Shown: positions 35,124-43,404 of the stretch, one piece after another | How positions within the stretch are numbered: the stretch's first letter is position 1 | How the letters are laid out: each line of letters begins with the position of its first letter | Translations under genes and position numbers: made by a program | Assembly (NCBI RefSeq): GCF_007992115.1 | Contig: NZ_BJZQ01000001.1 | Coordinates: 124,001-188,000 of the forward strand | DNA from: Aeromicrobium flavum | Lineage (GTDB): Bacteria; Actinomycetota; Actinomycetes; Propionibacteriales; Nocardioidaceae | DNA length: 64,000 bases | Direction: 5' to 3' | Notes under the pieces: generated by a model | What the model was told of the DNA's origin: nothing | Seen by the model: the letters and a program-made list of their open reading frames with translations, nothing else | The model's database searches: none

Positions 35124-38045
35124 ATGACCGAGACGGTCGGCGGGAACTCGGGACCCGCCCCTCGCACCAGCCGCAAGTCCGCCAAGACCGGACTGAAGAT
35201 CGAGCGTGTCCACACGACCGAGGGCGTGCACCCGTACGACGCGGTCACGTGGGAGCGTCGCGACGTCGTCCAGACCAACTGGAAGACCGGTGAGACCGTC
35301 TTCGAGCAGCGCGGTGTGGAGTTCCCCGACTTCTGGAGCCTCAACGCCTCCACGATCGTCACCACCAAGTACTTCCGCGGTGCCGTGGGCAGCCCCGAGC
35401 GCGAGGCCAGCCTGCGCCAGCTGCTCGACCGCGTCGTCCTGACGTACGTCAAGGCGGGCAAGGACTTCGGCTACTTCGCCACCGACGCCGACGCCGAGAT
35501 CTTCGAGCACGAGCTGACCTACATGCTCCTGCACCAGGTCTTCAGCTTCAACAGCCCGGTGTGGTTCAACGTGGGCACCTCGAGCCCGCAGCAGGTCAGC
35601 GCGTGCTTCATCCTGGCCGTCGACGACTCGATGGACTCGATCCTGAACTGGTACCGCGAGGAGGGCCTGATCTTCAAGGGCGGCTCCGGTGCCGGCCTCA
35701 ACCTGTCGCGCATCCGTTCCAGCAAGGAGCTGCTGCGCTCCTCCGGTGGCACGGCTTCCGGTCCGGTGTCGTTCATGCGTGGTGCGGACGCGTCGGCCGG
35801 GACGATCAAGTCCGGAGGCGCCACCCGACGCGCCGCCAAGATGGTCGTGCTGGACGTCGACCACCCCGACATCGTCGAGTTCGTCGAGACCAAGGAGCGC
35901 GAGGAGGAGAAGATCCGCGTGCTGCGTGACGCGGGCTTCGACATGGACCTGGGCGGCTCGGACATCACCAGCGTCCAGTACCAGAACGCCAACAACTCGG
36001 TCCGCGTCAACGACGAGTTCATGGAGGCCGTCGAGGAGGGCACCTCCTTCGGCCTGCGCGCCCGCACCAGCGGCGAGGTCATCGAGGAGATCGACGCCCG
36101 CGACCTGTGGGGCAAGATGGCCCAGGCCGCGTGGGCCTGCGCCGACCCGGGCATCCAGTACGACTCGACGATCAACGACTGGCACACGACGCCGGAGTCG
36201 GGCCGGATCACCGCCTCGAACCCGTGCAGCGAGTACATGCACCTGGACAACTCCAGCTGCAACCTCGCCAGCCTGAACCTGCTCAAGTTCCTGTCCGAGG
36301 ACGGCTCGTTCGACACCCAGAAGTTCGTCAAGAGCGTCGAGTTCATCATCACCGCGATGGACATCTCGATCTGCTTCGCCGACTTCCCGACCGAGGCGAT
36401 CGGCGACACGACGCGCAAGTTCCGTCAGCTCGGCATCGGCTACGCCAACCTCGGCGCCCTGCTGATGGCGTCGGGCCTGGCGTACGACTCCGACGGCGGC
36501 CGCGCGCTCGCCGCGGGCATCACGTCGCTGATGACCGGCACGTCCTACCGCCGCAGCGCCGAGCTCGCCGGCGTCGTGGGCCCGTACGAGGGCTATGCGG
36601 CCAACGTCGACGGCCACCAGCGCGTCATGCGCAAGCACCAGGCGGCCAACGACGAGATCCGCACCAAGCACGCGATGGACATCGCCGTGCAGAAGGAGGC
36701 CACCAAGCAGTGGGCGGCCAACCTGAAGATCGGTGAGAAGAACGGCTGGCGCAACTCGCAGGCCTCGGTCCTGGCGCCCACCGGCACGATCGGCTTCATG
36801 ATGGACTGCGACACGACCGGCATCGAGCCGGACTTCTCGCTGGTCAAGTTCAAGAAGCTCGTCGGCGGCGGCTCGATGCAGGTCGTCAACCAGACGGTGC
36901 CCGCCGCGCTGGAGAAGCTCGGCTACACCGGCGAGACGATCGAGGCGATCGTCGAGTTCATCGCCGAGCACGGTCACGTCATCGACGCCCCCGGCCTGCG
37001 CCCGGAGCACTACGAGGTCTTCGACTGCGCCGTCGGCGAGCGGGCCATCAAGCCGATGGGTCACGTGCGGATGATGGCGGCGGCCCAGCCGTTCCTGTCC
37101 GGCGCCATCAGCAAGACGGTCAACATGCCCGAGAGCGCGACGGTCGAGGAGATCGCCGACGTCTACTTCCAGGGCTGGAAGCTCGGCCTGAAGGCGCTGG
37201 CCGTCTACCGCGACAACTGCAAGGTCGGCCAGCCGCTGTCCAGCCAGAAGTCGCAGGACGACAAGACCTCGGCGGCCGACGCGCCCCAGGCCGAGGTCCA
37301 GGTCATCGAGAAGATCGTCGAGAAGCCGATCCGTCGGCGCCTGCCGAAGTCGCGCGCCTCGATCACGACCAGCTTCAGCGTCGGCGGCGCCGAGGGCTAC
37401 ATGACCTCCGGTGCCCACGACGACGGCACGCTGGGCGAGATCTTCCTCAAGCTGGGCAAGCAGGGCTCGACTCTGGCCGGCGTGATGGACGCGTTCAGCA
37501 TCGCCGTGTCGATCGGCCTGCAGTACGGCGTGCCGCTCGAGACGTTCGTGACCAAGTTCACGAACCTCAAGTTCGAGCCCGCCGGCCTCACCGACGACCC
37601 GGACGTCCGCATGGCGCAGTCGATCATGGACTACGTCTTCCGCCGCCTGGCGCTGGACTACATCGACTTCGACACCCGGTCGGCCATGTCGATCTTCTCG
37701 GTCGACGAGCGTCAGCGGTACCTCGACACGGGCTCGTACGAGCCGGTCAAGGGCGACGGGTCGACGGCGGCCGAGCTGGTCGCCGACGAGCCCGAGGGTC
37801 CGTCCGCCGCGGCGGCCGCCGAGCTCAAGGCCGAGGCGCAGATCAACGACGCCGACGCCGTGGCGGTCCAGGTCGAGACGGCACGTCCCGCCTCGGGTCG
37901 GGCCCACACCTCGGCCGAGCTGCTCGAGGAGATCACGGGTGCGGCGGTCGACAGCCCGCTGTGCATGACCTGCGGCACGAAGATGCGTCCCGCCGGCTCC
38001 TGCCACGTCTGCGAGGGCTGCGGCAGCACCAGCGGCTGCAGCTGA
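35124..38045 (+). CDS. nrdJ: Adenosylcobalamin-dependent (class II) ribonucleoside-diphosphate reductase
   Basis: 973 residues. It reduces ribonucleotides using adenosylcobalamin to start the radical, so it works with or without oxygen. Visible: the GGSGAGLNLSRIRSSKE region, active-site NPCSEYMHLDNSSCNLASLN with the Asn-Cys-Glu set and radical Cys, the PTGTIGFMMDCDTTGIEPDF loop, and a C-terminal Cys-rich tail (CMTCGTKMRPAG, CEGCGSTSGC) that relays electrons and may bind zinc. The unordered segment 805-900 is Ala/Glu-rich. ATG 35124 has an AGGAG site. It makes growth depend on cobalamin unless another RNR exists. Confidence 0.97.
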   Translation: MTETVGGNSGPAPRTSRKSAKTGLKIERVHTTEGVHPYDAVTWERRDVVQTNWKTGETVFEQRGVEFPDFWSLNASTIVTTKYFRGAVGSPEREASLRQLLDRVVLTYVKAGKDFGYFATDADAEIFEHELTYMLLHQVFSFNSPVWFNVGTSSPQQVSACFILAVDDSMDSILNWYREEGLIFKGGSGAGLNLSRIRSSKELLRSSGGTASGPVSFMRGADASAGTIKSGGATRRAAKMVVLDVDHPDIVEFVETKEREEEKIRVLRDAGFDMDLGGSDITSVQYQNANNSVRVNDEFMEAVEEGTSFGLRARTSGEVIEEIDARDLWGKMAQAAWACADPGIQYDSTINDWHTTPESGRITASNPCSEYMHLDNSSCNLASLNLLKFLSEDGSFDTQKFVKSVEFIITAMDISICFADFPTEAIGDTTRKFRQLGIGYANLGALLMASGLAYDSDGGRALAAGITSLMTGTSYRRSAELAGVVGPYEGYAANVDGHQRVMRKHQAANDEIRTKHAMDIAVQKEATKQWAANLKIGEKNGWRNSQASVLAPTGTIGFMMDCDTTGIEPDFSLVKFKKLVGGGSMQVVNQTVPAALEKLGYTGETIEAIVEFIAEHGHVIDAPGLRPEHYEVFDCAVGERAIKPMGHVRMMAAAQPFLSGAISKTVNMPESATVEEIADVYFQGWKLGLKALAVYRDNCKVGQPLSSQKSQDDKTSAADAPQAEVQVIEKIVEKPIRRRLPKSRASITTSFSVGGAEGYMTSGAHDDGTLGEIFLKLGKQGSTLAGVMDAFSIAVSIGLQYGVPLETFVTKFTNLKFEPAGLTDDPDVRMAQSIMDYVFRRLALDYIDFDTRSAMSIFSVDERQRYLDTGSYEPVKGDGSTAAELVADEPEGPSAAAAAELKAEAQINDADAVAVQVETARPASGRAHTSAELLEEITGAAVDSPLCMTCGTKMRPAGSCHVCEGCGSTSGCS

Positions 38046-38062
38046 TCGACCTCGCGTCGCCC

Positions 38063-38102
38063 GACCGGCCCGGACTCTCCTCGCGGAGGGTCCGGGCCGG
38101 TC
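38063..38102 (+). terminator. nrdJ terminator hairpin
   Basis: 18-bp stem (38063-38080 with 38085-38102; arm starts GACCGGCCCGGA) and a TCGC loop, 18 nt after the nrdJ stop. The only mismatch is a potential G-U pair. No T-run. Confidence 0.7.
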
Positions 38103-38149
38103 CCGTCTCAGCTGCGGCCGAAACCGCGCCCGCGCCCGCGTCCGCCACT

Positions 38150-38216
38150 CCCCACTTTTGGAACTGGATTCACCTCGGATCGGCGATTCGACGTGAAACC
38201 AGTTCCAAAAGTGGGG
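38150..38216. repeat. 24-bp inverted repeat between nrdJ and the flavoprotein gene
   Basis: Arms 38150-38173 and 38193-38216 pair over 24 bp with a single A-A mismatch and a 19-nt loop. The outer arm starts CCCCACTTTTGGAACTGG, AT-richer than its surroundings. Both flanking genes point the same way and nrdJ already has its own terminator 48 nt upstream, so this may be an operator, a second terminator or a dispersed palindromic repeat. Confidence 0.65.
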
Positions 38217-38237
38217 AAGGGCGCGGACGATGGGGGC

Positions 38238-39413
38238 ATGGAGCGTCTGGTGATCATCGGGGGAGGGCTCGCTGCCGCGAAGGCAGTCGAGCGACTGCGC
38301 GACGAGGGGTACGAGGGGTCGATCGACCTGGTGGGTGCGGAGGACCACGCCCCGTACGAGCGTCCGCCGCTGTCGAAGGACCTCCTTCTGGGTCAGGACA
38401 CCGACCCGACCGCGCTGGCCGACGACTGGTGGGCCGCCAACGACGTCCGCCTCCTCACCGGAGTGAGGGCCGTCGCGATCGACCGGGAGGCGCAGGCGGT
38501 CGAGCTCGACTCGGGGGAGGCGCTGCCGTACGACCTGCTGGTGCTGGCGACCGGCGCCGAGCCCCGCGTGCCCGACCTGCCCGGGGCCGACCACGCGCTC
38601 TACCTGCGCACCCTCGAGGACCAGGAGCGGGTGCTGGCGGCGCTGCGGGCGGGCGGACGGCTGGTCATCGTCGGCGCCGGCTGGATCGGACTGGAGGTGG
38701 CCGCGGCAGCGCGTCACCACGACGTCGAGGTGATCGTGCTCGAGCAGGCCGACCTGCCGCTCGGGTCCGTGTTGGGGGCCGACCTGGCCCGTCACCTGCT
38801 CGACCTGCACCGGTCGCACGGGGTCGACCTCCGTACGGGCGTCACCGTGGAGGAGGTGCTGCTCGAGGGTGACCGACCGGTCCGCGTGCGCACCGCGCAG
38901 GAGTCGATCGAGGCCGACCACGTCCTCGTCGCGATCGGGGCTGTCCCGTCGGTGGAAATCGCGCGGGACGCCGGGCTCGAGATCGATGACGGCATCGTGG
39001 TCGACGAGCGGTTCCAGACGCAGGACGAGCACATCCTGGCCGTCGGCGACGTCGCGAACGCCTGGAACACCGCCCTGCACGCGCGGATCCGGGTCGAGCA
39101 CTGGGACAACGCGATCCGTCAGGGCCGGGCGGTCGCCGACGTCCTGCTCGGCCGCGAGGCGCACCACGACTGGCTCCCGTACTTCTACACCGACCAGTTC
39201 GAGTTCTCGATGGAGTACGTCGGCCGCCCGGGTGAGGACGACCGCCTCGAGGTCCGTGGCGACGTGGGAGCGAACGAGTTCATCGCCTACTGGATCGACG
39301 CGGAGGGCCTGCTGACGGGCGCGATGAACGTCGGCATCTGGGACGTGAACGACACGCTGCGGGCCATGGTGGGCACCCGGGTCGACCCCGAGGCGCTCAC
39401 CGACCTGCGCTGA
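38238..39413 (+). CDS. FAD/NAD(P)-dependent ferredoxin-reductase-like oxidoreductase
   Basis: 391 residues of the rubredoxin/ferredoxin reductase family. The FAD-binding IIGGGLAAAKAVERL starts at residue 5, followed by APYERPPLSKDLLLG; the NAD-binding VIVGAGWIGLEVAAAA is near residue 145, and the second FAD motif ILAVGDVANAW near 266. The C-terminus carries YFYTDQFEFSMEYVG. These enzymes pass electrons from NAD(P)H to a ferredoxin serving a P450 or oxygenase; no such partner is encoded nearby. ATG 38238 fits the family start better than the upstream in-frame ATG. Confidence 0.9.
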   Translation: MERLVIIGGGLAAAKAVERLRDEGYEGSIDLVGAEDHAPYERPPLSKDLLLGQDTDPTALADDWWAANDVRLLTGVRAVAIDREAQAVELDSGEALPYDLLVLATGAEPRVPDLPGADHALYLRTLEDQERVLAALRAGGRLVIVGAGWIGLEVAAAARHHDVEVIVLEQADLPLGSVLGADLARHLLDLHRSHGVDLRTGVTVEEVLLEGDRPVRVRTAQESIEADHVLVAIGAVPSVEIARDAGLEIDDGIVVDERFQTQDEHILAVGDVANAWNTALHARIRVEHWDNAIRQGRAVADVLLGREAHHDWLPYFYTDQFEFSMEYVGRPGEDDRLEVRGDVGANEFIAYWIDAEGLLTGAMNVGIWDVNDTLRAMVGTRVDPEALTDLR

Positions 39414-39460
39414 CCGACACGGCGCGCGTGTGACGAAGCGCACCGCCCGGATGCGTCGGG

Positions 39461-39506
39461 TGCATTAGTGCAAAGGATGCACAACTGCATATTCTGCAAG
39501 AGTGCA
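39461..39506. promoter_or_regulatory. Six phased TGCA elements at the tetR promoter, probable TetR operator
   Basis: TGCA occurs at 39461, 39469, 39478, 39486, 39495 and 39503, alternating 8- and 9-bp steps, i.e. a 17-bp unit repeated about 2.7 times. Pairs form interrupted palindromes such as GTGCA-N5-TGCAC (39468-39482). The -10 TATTCT (39490-39495), 6 nt before the GTG start, lies within it. It probably binds several dimers of the adjacent regulator. Confidence 0.65.
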
Positions 39507-40128
39507 ATCAGAGACCGTCAGCCCGCTCGTCGCCGAGCGCCAGCGCCGCACGTGGACTGCGATCCACCGTGCCGCCGCGGACGCCACGCTCGAGCGCGGT
39601 CCCGGCGACGTGACCGTCGCCCAGATCGCCGAGATCGCGGGTGTCTCGCCGCGGACCTTCTTCAACTACTTCGACTCGAAGGAGGACGCGATCGTCGGCG
39701 TGCAGGCTCCGCACCTGACCGACGACGTGCTGCGCGACCTGCGCGAGTCCACCGACGACCCCGCCATCTTGCGGGTGTGCCGGCTCGTCACCGAGGTGGC
39801 GCGCTCGACGATCGGCCCCGGCGTCGACATGGACCAGCGACGAGCGCTGGCCGCCGCCCATCCGCACCTGCGCGGACGGCTCACGGCGATGTTCGGCGAG
39901 GCCCGCAAGCTGCTGATGGCCCGTCTCGTCGACGACGTCGAGCCGCCGTGGTCCGGCATCGAGGGGCTCCCGGCCGACCCTGCCGAGGCCCGGGCCCTGA
40001 TCCTGCTCGCCAACGGCATCGTCACGCTCGCGTGGATGTCCGACACCGACCGACTCTTCACCGACCCCGACGCCGCGCTCGCGGAGTCCATCGACACCTT
40101 CCGAAAGGTCACGACCACCGCACTATGA
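39502..40128 (+). CDS. TetR-family transcriptional regulator
   Basis: 208 residues. The N-terminal TetR helix-turn-helix is clear: RRTWTAIHRAAADATLERGP, then VTVAQIAEIAGVSPRTFFNYFDSKEDAI with the recognition helix. The ligand-binding C-terminal domain is unassigned. GTG 39502 is fixed by TATTCT 6 nt upstream, so the mRNA is leaderless and the start codon itself touches the last TGCA element. Overlaps the MFS transporter gene by ATGA; it most likely represses itself and the pump and is released by a pump substrate. Confidence 0.93.
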   Translation: MQSETVSPLVAERQRRTWTAIHRAAADATLERGPGDVTVAQIAEIAGVSPRTFFNYFDSKEDAIVGVQAPHLTDDVLRDLRESTDDPAILRVCRLVTEVARSTIGPGVDMDQRRALAAAHPHLRGRLTAMFGEARKLLMARLVDDVEPPWSGIEGLPADPAEARALILLANGIVTLAWMSDTDRLFTDPDAALAESIDTFRKVTTTAL

Positions 40129-41711
40129 CCACTGCCGCTCCCACCCCCGATCTGCACCAGAAGCGCACCATCCGCCTGGTGTTCGCCGCCCTCATGCTCG
40201 TGATGCTGCTGGCGTCGCTGAGCCAGACGGTCCTGTCGACCGCGCTGCCGACCATCGTCGGCTCGCTCGACGGCGCCGACCACATCGCCTGGGTCATGAC
40301 GGCCTACCTGCTCGGCATGACCGTGACGATGCCGATGTACGGCCGTCTTGGCGACCGCCTCGGCCGCAAGCCGCTGCTGCTGCTCGCCATCACCCTCTTC
40401 ACGATCGGCTCGCTGGTCGGTGCGATCGCGCAGGACATGAACGTCCTGATCGCCGGACGCGCGATCCAGGGCCTCGGCGGCGGTGGCCTGATGGTGCTGT
40501 CGCAGGCCGCGATCGCCGACGTCGTCCCGGCGCGGGAGCGCGGCAAGTACATGGGCATCCTCGGCGCGGTCTTCGGCCTGTCGTCGGTGGCCGGCCCGCT
40601 GCTGGGCGGCTGGTTCACCGAGGGACCCGGCTGGCGCTGGACCTTCTGGATCAACGTGCCCCTCGGCGTGATCGCCTTCGTCGCCGTCGTGATGCTGCTG
40701 GCCAAGCCCGCCCTCGAGCGCGCCCAGGCGCGCGTCGACTACCTCGGCATGGCGCTGCTGGCCATCGCCACCAGCGCGCTCATCCTCGGCGCGACCTGGG
40801 GCGGCCACCAGTACGACTGGGACAGCCCGCAGATCATCGGTCTGGGCATCGTCACCGTCGTCGGCGCGATCGCGTTCGTCCTCGCCGAGCGCGTGGCGCA
40901 GGAGCCGGTCATCCCGCTGGCCCTGTTCCGCGACCGGAACTTCAACCTCACCACGGTCGGCGTCATCATCCTGGGCGTCGCGATGTTCGGCTCGCTGTCG
41001 TACCTGCCCACGTACCTGCAGATGTCGGTCGGCGTCGACGCCACCCATGCGGGTCTGATGATGATCCCGATGATGGGCGGCATGCTCATCACCTCGATCA
41101 CGGTCGGCCAGGCGGTCAGCCGCACGGGTCGCTACCGCTGGTTCCCGATCGCGGGTGCGGTCGTCACGGGTGCGGGCCTGTTCTGCCTCTCGACGATCGA
41201 CATAGGCGACTCGCGCTGGATCATCGAGGGCTCGCTGCTGGTGCTCGGCATCGGCATCGGCCTGGGCATGCAGATCCTCACGCTGATCGTCCAGAACTCG
41301 TTCTCGCACCAGATCGTGGGCACGGCCACCGCCGCGAACAACTTCTTCCGCCAGGTCGGCGGCACGCTCGGTGCCGCCGCGGTGGGCTCGATCTTCACCT
41401 CGCGCCTCACCGAGACCCTGGCCACGGAGCTGCCCTCGACCGGCCGGTCCGGCAGCGGGTCGTCCTCCCTGACCCCCGACGCGGTCGCCCAGCTGCCGCA
41501 GGAGCTGCACGACATCGTGGTGGGCGCCTACAACGAGGCCCTCATGCCGATCTTCCTGTGGATCGCGCCGTTGACGCTCGTGTCGGCCGCCGTGCTGTGG
41601 TTCGTGCACGAGAAGCCGCTCAAGCACACCATCGAGGCGGCGAAGAAGGACGAGTCGCTGGGCGAGCACACGCTCGACGCCGCCGAGGCGATGTCCGGCG
41701 CCGAGCGCTGA
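40125..41711 (+). CDS. MFS multidrug efflux transporter (DHA2/EmrB-QacA type, 14 TMS)
   Basis: 528 residues, 14 predicted helices. DHA2 motifs: LSQTVLSTALPTIVGSL in helix 1, motif A GRLGDRLGRKP between helices 2 and 3, motif C-like VFGLSSVAGPLLGGWFTE in helix 5, and WRWTFWINVPLGVIAF. It exports lipophilic drugs or cations with proton antiport; the substrate is not deducible. It is translated from within the tetR stop, so the two form one regulated unit. It ends 1 nt before the convergent recD stop, with no hairpin between. Confidence 0.94.
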   Translation: MTTAAPTPDLHQKRTIRLVFAALMLVMLLASLSQTVLSTALPTIVGSLDGADHIAWVMTAYLLGMTVTMPMYGRLGDRLGRKPLLLLAITLFTIGSLVGAIAQDMNVLIAGRAIQGLGGGGLMVLSQAAIADVVPARERGKYMGILGAVFGLSSVAGPLLGGWFTEGPGWRWTFWINVPLGVIAFVAVVMLLAKPALERAQARVDYLGMALLAIATSALILGATWGGHQYDWDSPQIIGLGIVTVVGAIAFVLAERVAQEPVIPLALFRDRNFNLTTVGVIILGVAMFGSLSYLPTYLQMSVGVDATHAGLMMIPMMGGMLITSITVGQAVSRTGRYRWFPIAGAVVTGAGLFCLSTIDIGDSRWIIEGSLLVLGIGIGLGMQILTLIVQNSFSHQIVGTATAANNFFRQVGGTLGAAAVGSIFTSRLTETLATELPSTGRSGSGSSSLTPDAVAQLPQELHDIVVGAYNEALMPIFLWIAPLTLVSAAVLWFVHEKPLKHTIEAAKKDESLGEHTLDAAEAMSGAER

Positions 41712-41712
41712 G

Positions 41713-43404
41713 TCAGCGCGCTGCCTGACGGGCGGCGAGTCGTTCCGCGATCCCACTGGATCGGGCGACTCGCCGCCCGACTGCTGTGCGGATGTCGTCG
41801 GGCGTGCCGATGACCGTCACGGCGTCGACGGCGCGCGTGATCGCGGTGTAGAGCAGCTCGCGCGTCATCGCGCGCGAGTCGGCCCCGGGCAGCAGCACCG
41901 TGACCTCGGCGAACTCGCTGCCCTGGCTGCGATGGATCGTCATCGCGTAGCCGGTCTGCACGTCCGGCAGCCGGGAGGTGGCGAACTCGCGGACCGGCTC
42001 GCCGTCGATCGCCACGACCAGCTGGCCCTCGCGCTCGATCACCACGCCGGCGTCACCGTTGAACACCCCGAGCGGGGCGTCGTTGCGGGTGACGAGCACC
42101 GGGCGCCCCGGGTACCACTCCCCGTAGCCGACCTCGGCCCGCAACCGTGCGGTGACGCGGTCGTTCCAGGTCGTGGCGCCGAAGGGTCCGTCGCGATGGG
42201 CGCACAGGAGCCGGTGACCGCTCAGCCTGGCCAGGGCCGCGGGGGCGTCGTCCCGCCGGCCGGCGGCCACGAGGTCGCGGGCCAGCGGCACCAGGGTGGA
42301 CTCCAGCAGGTCGGCTCCCGCCGCCGGGTCGACGAGGCGGATCGCCGGGTCGCCCGCTGTGAGCAGGTCGACGGCGGTGTCGGCGTCGCCGTCGCGCACG
42401 GCGGCCGCCAGCCGCCCGATGCCCGCACCGAACCGGTGGCTGCGGGTGAGGCGCACGATGTGCTCGTCCGACCAGCCGGCGACGACGTCGTGCAGCACGG
42501 CCCCTGCCTCGACGGACGCCAGCTGGTCGGCGTCGCCCACGAGGATCAGCCGGGTGTCGGGGCGCAGGGCCTCCAGCAGGCGGGCGACGTGCTCGAGGGA
42601 CGCCATGGACGTCTCGTCGACCACGACGACGTCGTGCGGCAGGCGGCGGAGCCGGTCGTGCCGGAACCGGGTGTGGTTGTCGGGGCGCCAGCCCAGCAGC
42701 CGGTGCATGGTCGACGACGGGAGCTGATCGAGCCACGCACGCTCGTCATCGGTGAGCGTCAGCCGCGCGGCGGTGGCCGCCACGGCTTCGCGCATGCGGG
42801 CGGCGGCCTTGCCCGTGGGGGCCGTCAGCGCGACCCGCAGCGATCGGCCGTTCATCGCCAGGGACTGCGCCTGCAGGATCGCCAGCAGGCCGGCGACGGT
42901 GGTCGTCTTGCCGGTGCCGGGCCCGCCGGTGAGCACGATCGTGCCGACCCGTGCCGCCCGCTCGGCCGCGGCCCGCTGGTCCGCGTGCTCGGCGCCGGGG
43001 AAGAGTCGCTCGAGGTCCTCAGCGAGTCGCTCCTCGTCCAGGGCCGGCGGCGACAGGGCCGCCCGCGCGGAGAGATCGTCGCACAGGGCGACCTCGAGCC
43101 GGCGGTAGCGGTCGAGGTAGAGCAGGCCGTGCTCGACCACGAGCACGCGCCCGAGGGCACTGTCCTCGACCGCACGGAGCCACGCGGCGGCGTCGGGCCA
43201 GGACAGCCCGGGCACCTCGGGGTCGTGGCGCGGGTCGAAGCAGGTCGACCCGTGCCGCACGCCCCGCACGGCGAACGCCAGGGCGAGCAGGGGCAGGGGC
43301 GCCGACTCGCCGGCGATCCGGCCGAGGCGGGCCGTGATCGCCGCGTCGCCGGGGGTCAGGATCTCCGCGGTGACGAAGTCCTCGATCGTGGCGTGGGCGG
43401 TCAT
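41713..43404 (-). CDS. recD: Exodeoxyribonuclease V alpha subunit (RecD)
   Basis: 563-residue SF1B helicase, the fast 5'-3' motor of RecBCD. Walker A GGPGTGKTTT near residue 163; then APTGKAAARM, VVVDETSMAS (motif II), GDADQLASVEAGAVLHD (motif III), TIHRSQGSEF and LLYTAITRA (motifs V-VI). The N-terminal 150 residues are the RecB-contacting domain. The start is ATG 43404, which overlaps the recB stop by ATGA; the longer open frame upstream is antisense noise. The order recC-recB-recD indicates one operon. Confidence 0.95.
   Translation of the reverse strand: MTAHATIEDFVTAEILTPGDAAITARLGRIAGESAPLPLLALAFAVRGVRHGSTCFDPRHDPEVPGLSWPDAAAWLRAVEDSALGRVLVVEHGLLYLDRYRRLEVALCDDLSARAALSPPALDEERLAEDLERLFPGAEHADQRAAAERAARVGTIVLTGGPGTGKTTTVAGLLAILQAQSLAMNGRSLRVALTAPTGKAAARMREAVAATAARLTLTDDERAWLDQLPSSTMHRLLGWRPDNHTRFRHDRLRRLPHDVVVVDETSMASLEHVARLLEALRPDTRLILVGDADQLASVEAGAVLHDVVAGWSDEHIVRLTRSHRFGAGIGRLAAAVRDGDADTAVDLLTAGDPAIRLVDPAAGADLLESTLVPLARDLVAAGRRDDAPAALARLSGHRLLCAHRDGPFGATTWNDRVTARLRAEVGYGEWYPGRPVLVTRNDAPLGVFNGDAGVVIEREGQLVVAIDGEPVREFATSRLPDVQTGYAMTIHRSQGSEFAEVTVLLPGADSRAMTRELLYTAITRAVDAVTVIGTPDDIRTAVGRRVARSSGIAERLAARQAAR

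Noticed and set aside
34935-39443. 1502-codon minus-strand open frame across nrdR, nrdJ and the flavoprotein gene
   Set aside because: It is exactly antisense to well-conserved enzymes, reads as low-complexity Arg/Asp/Val/Leu text and spans two intergenic regions with hairpins. High GC codon bias makes such frames common.
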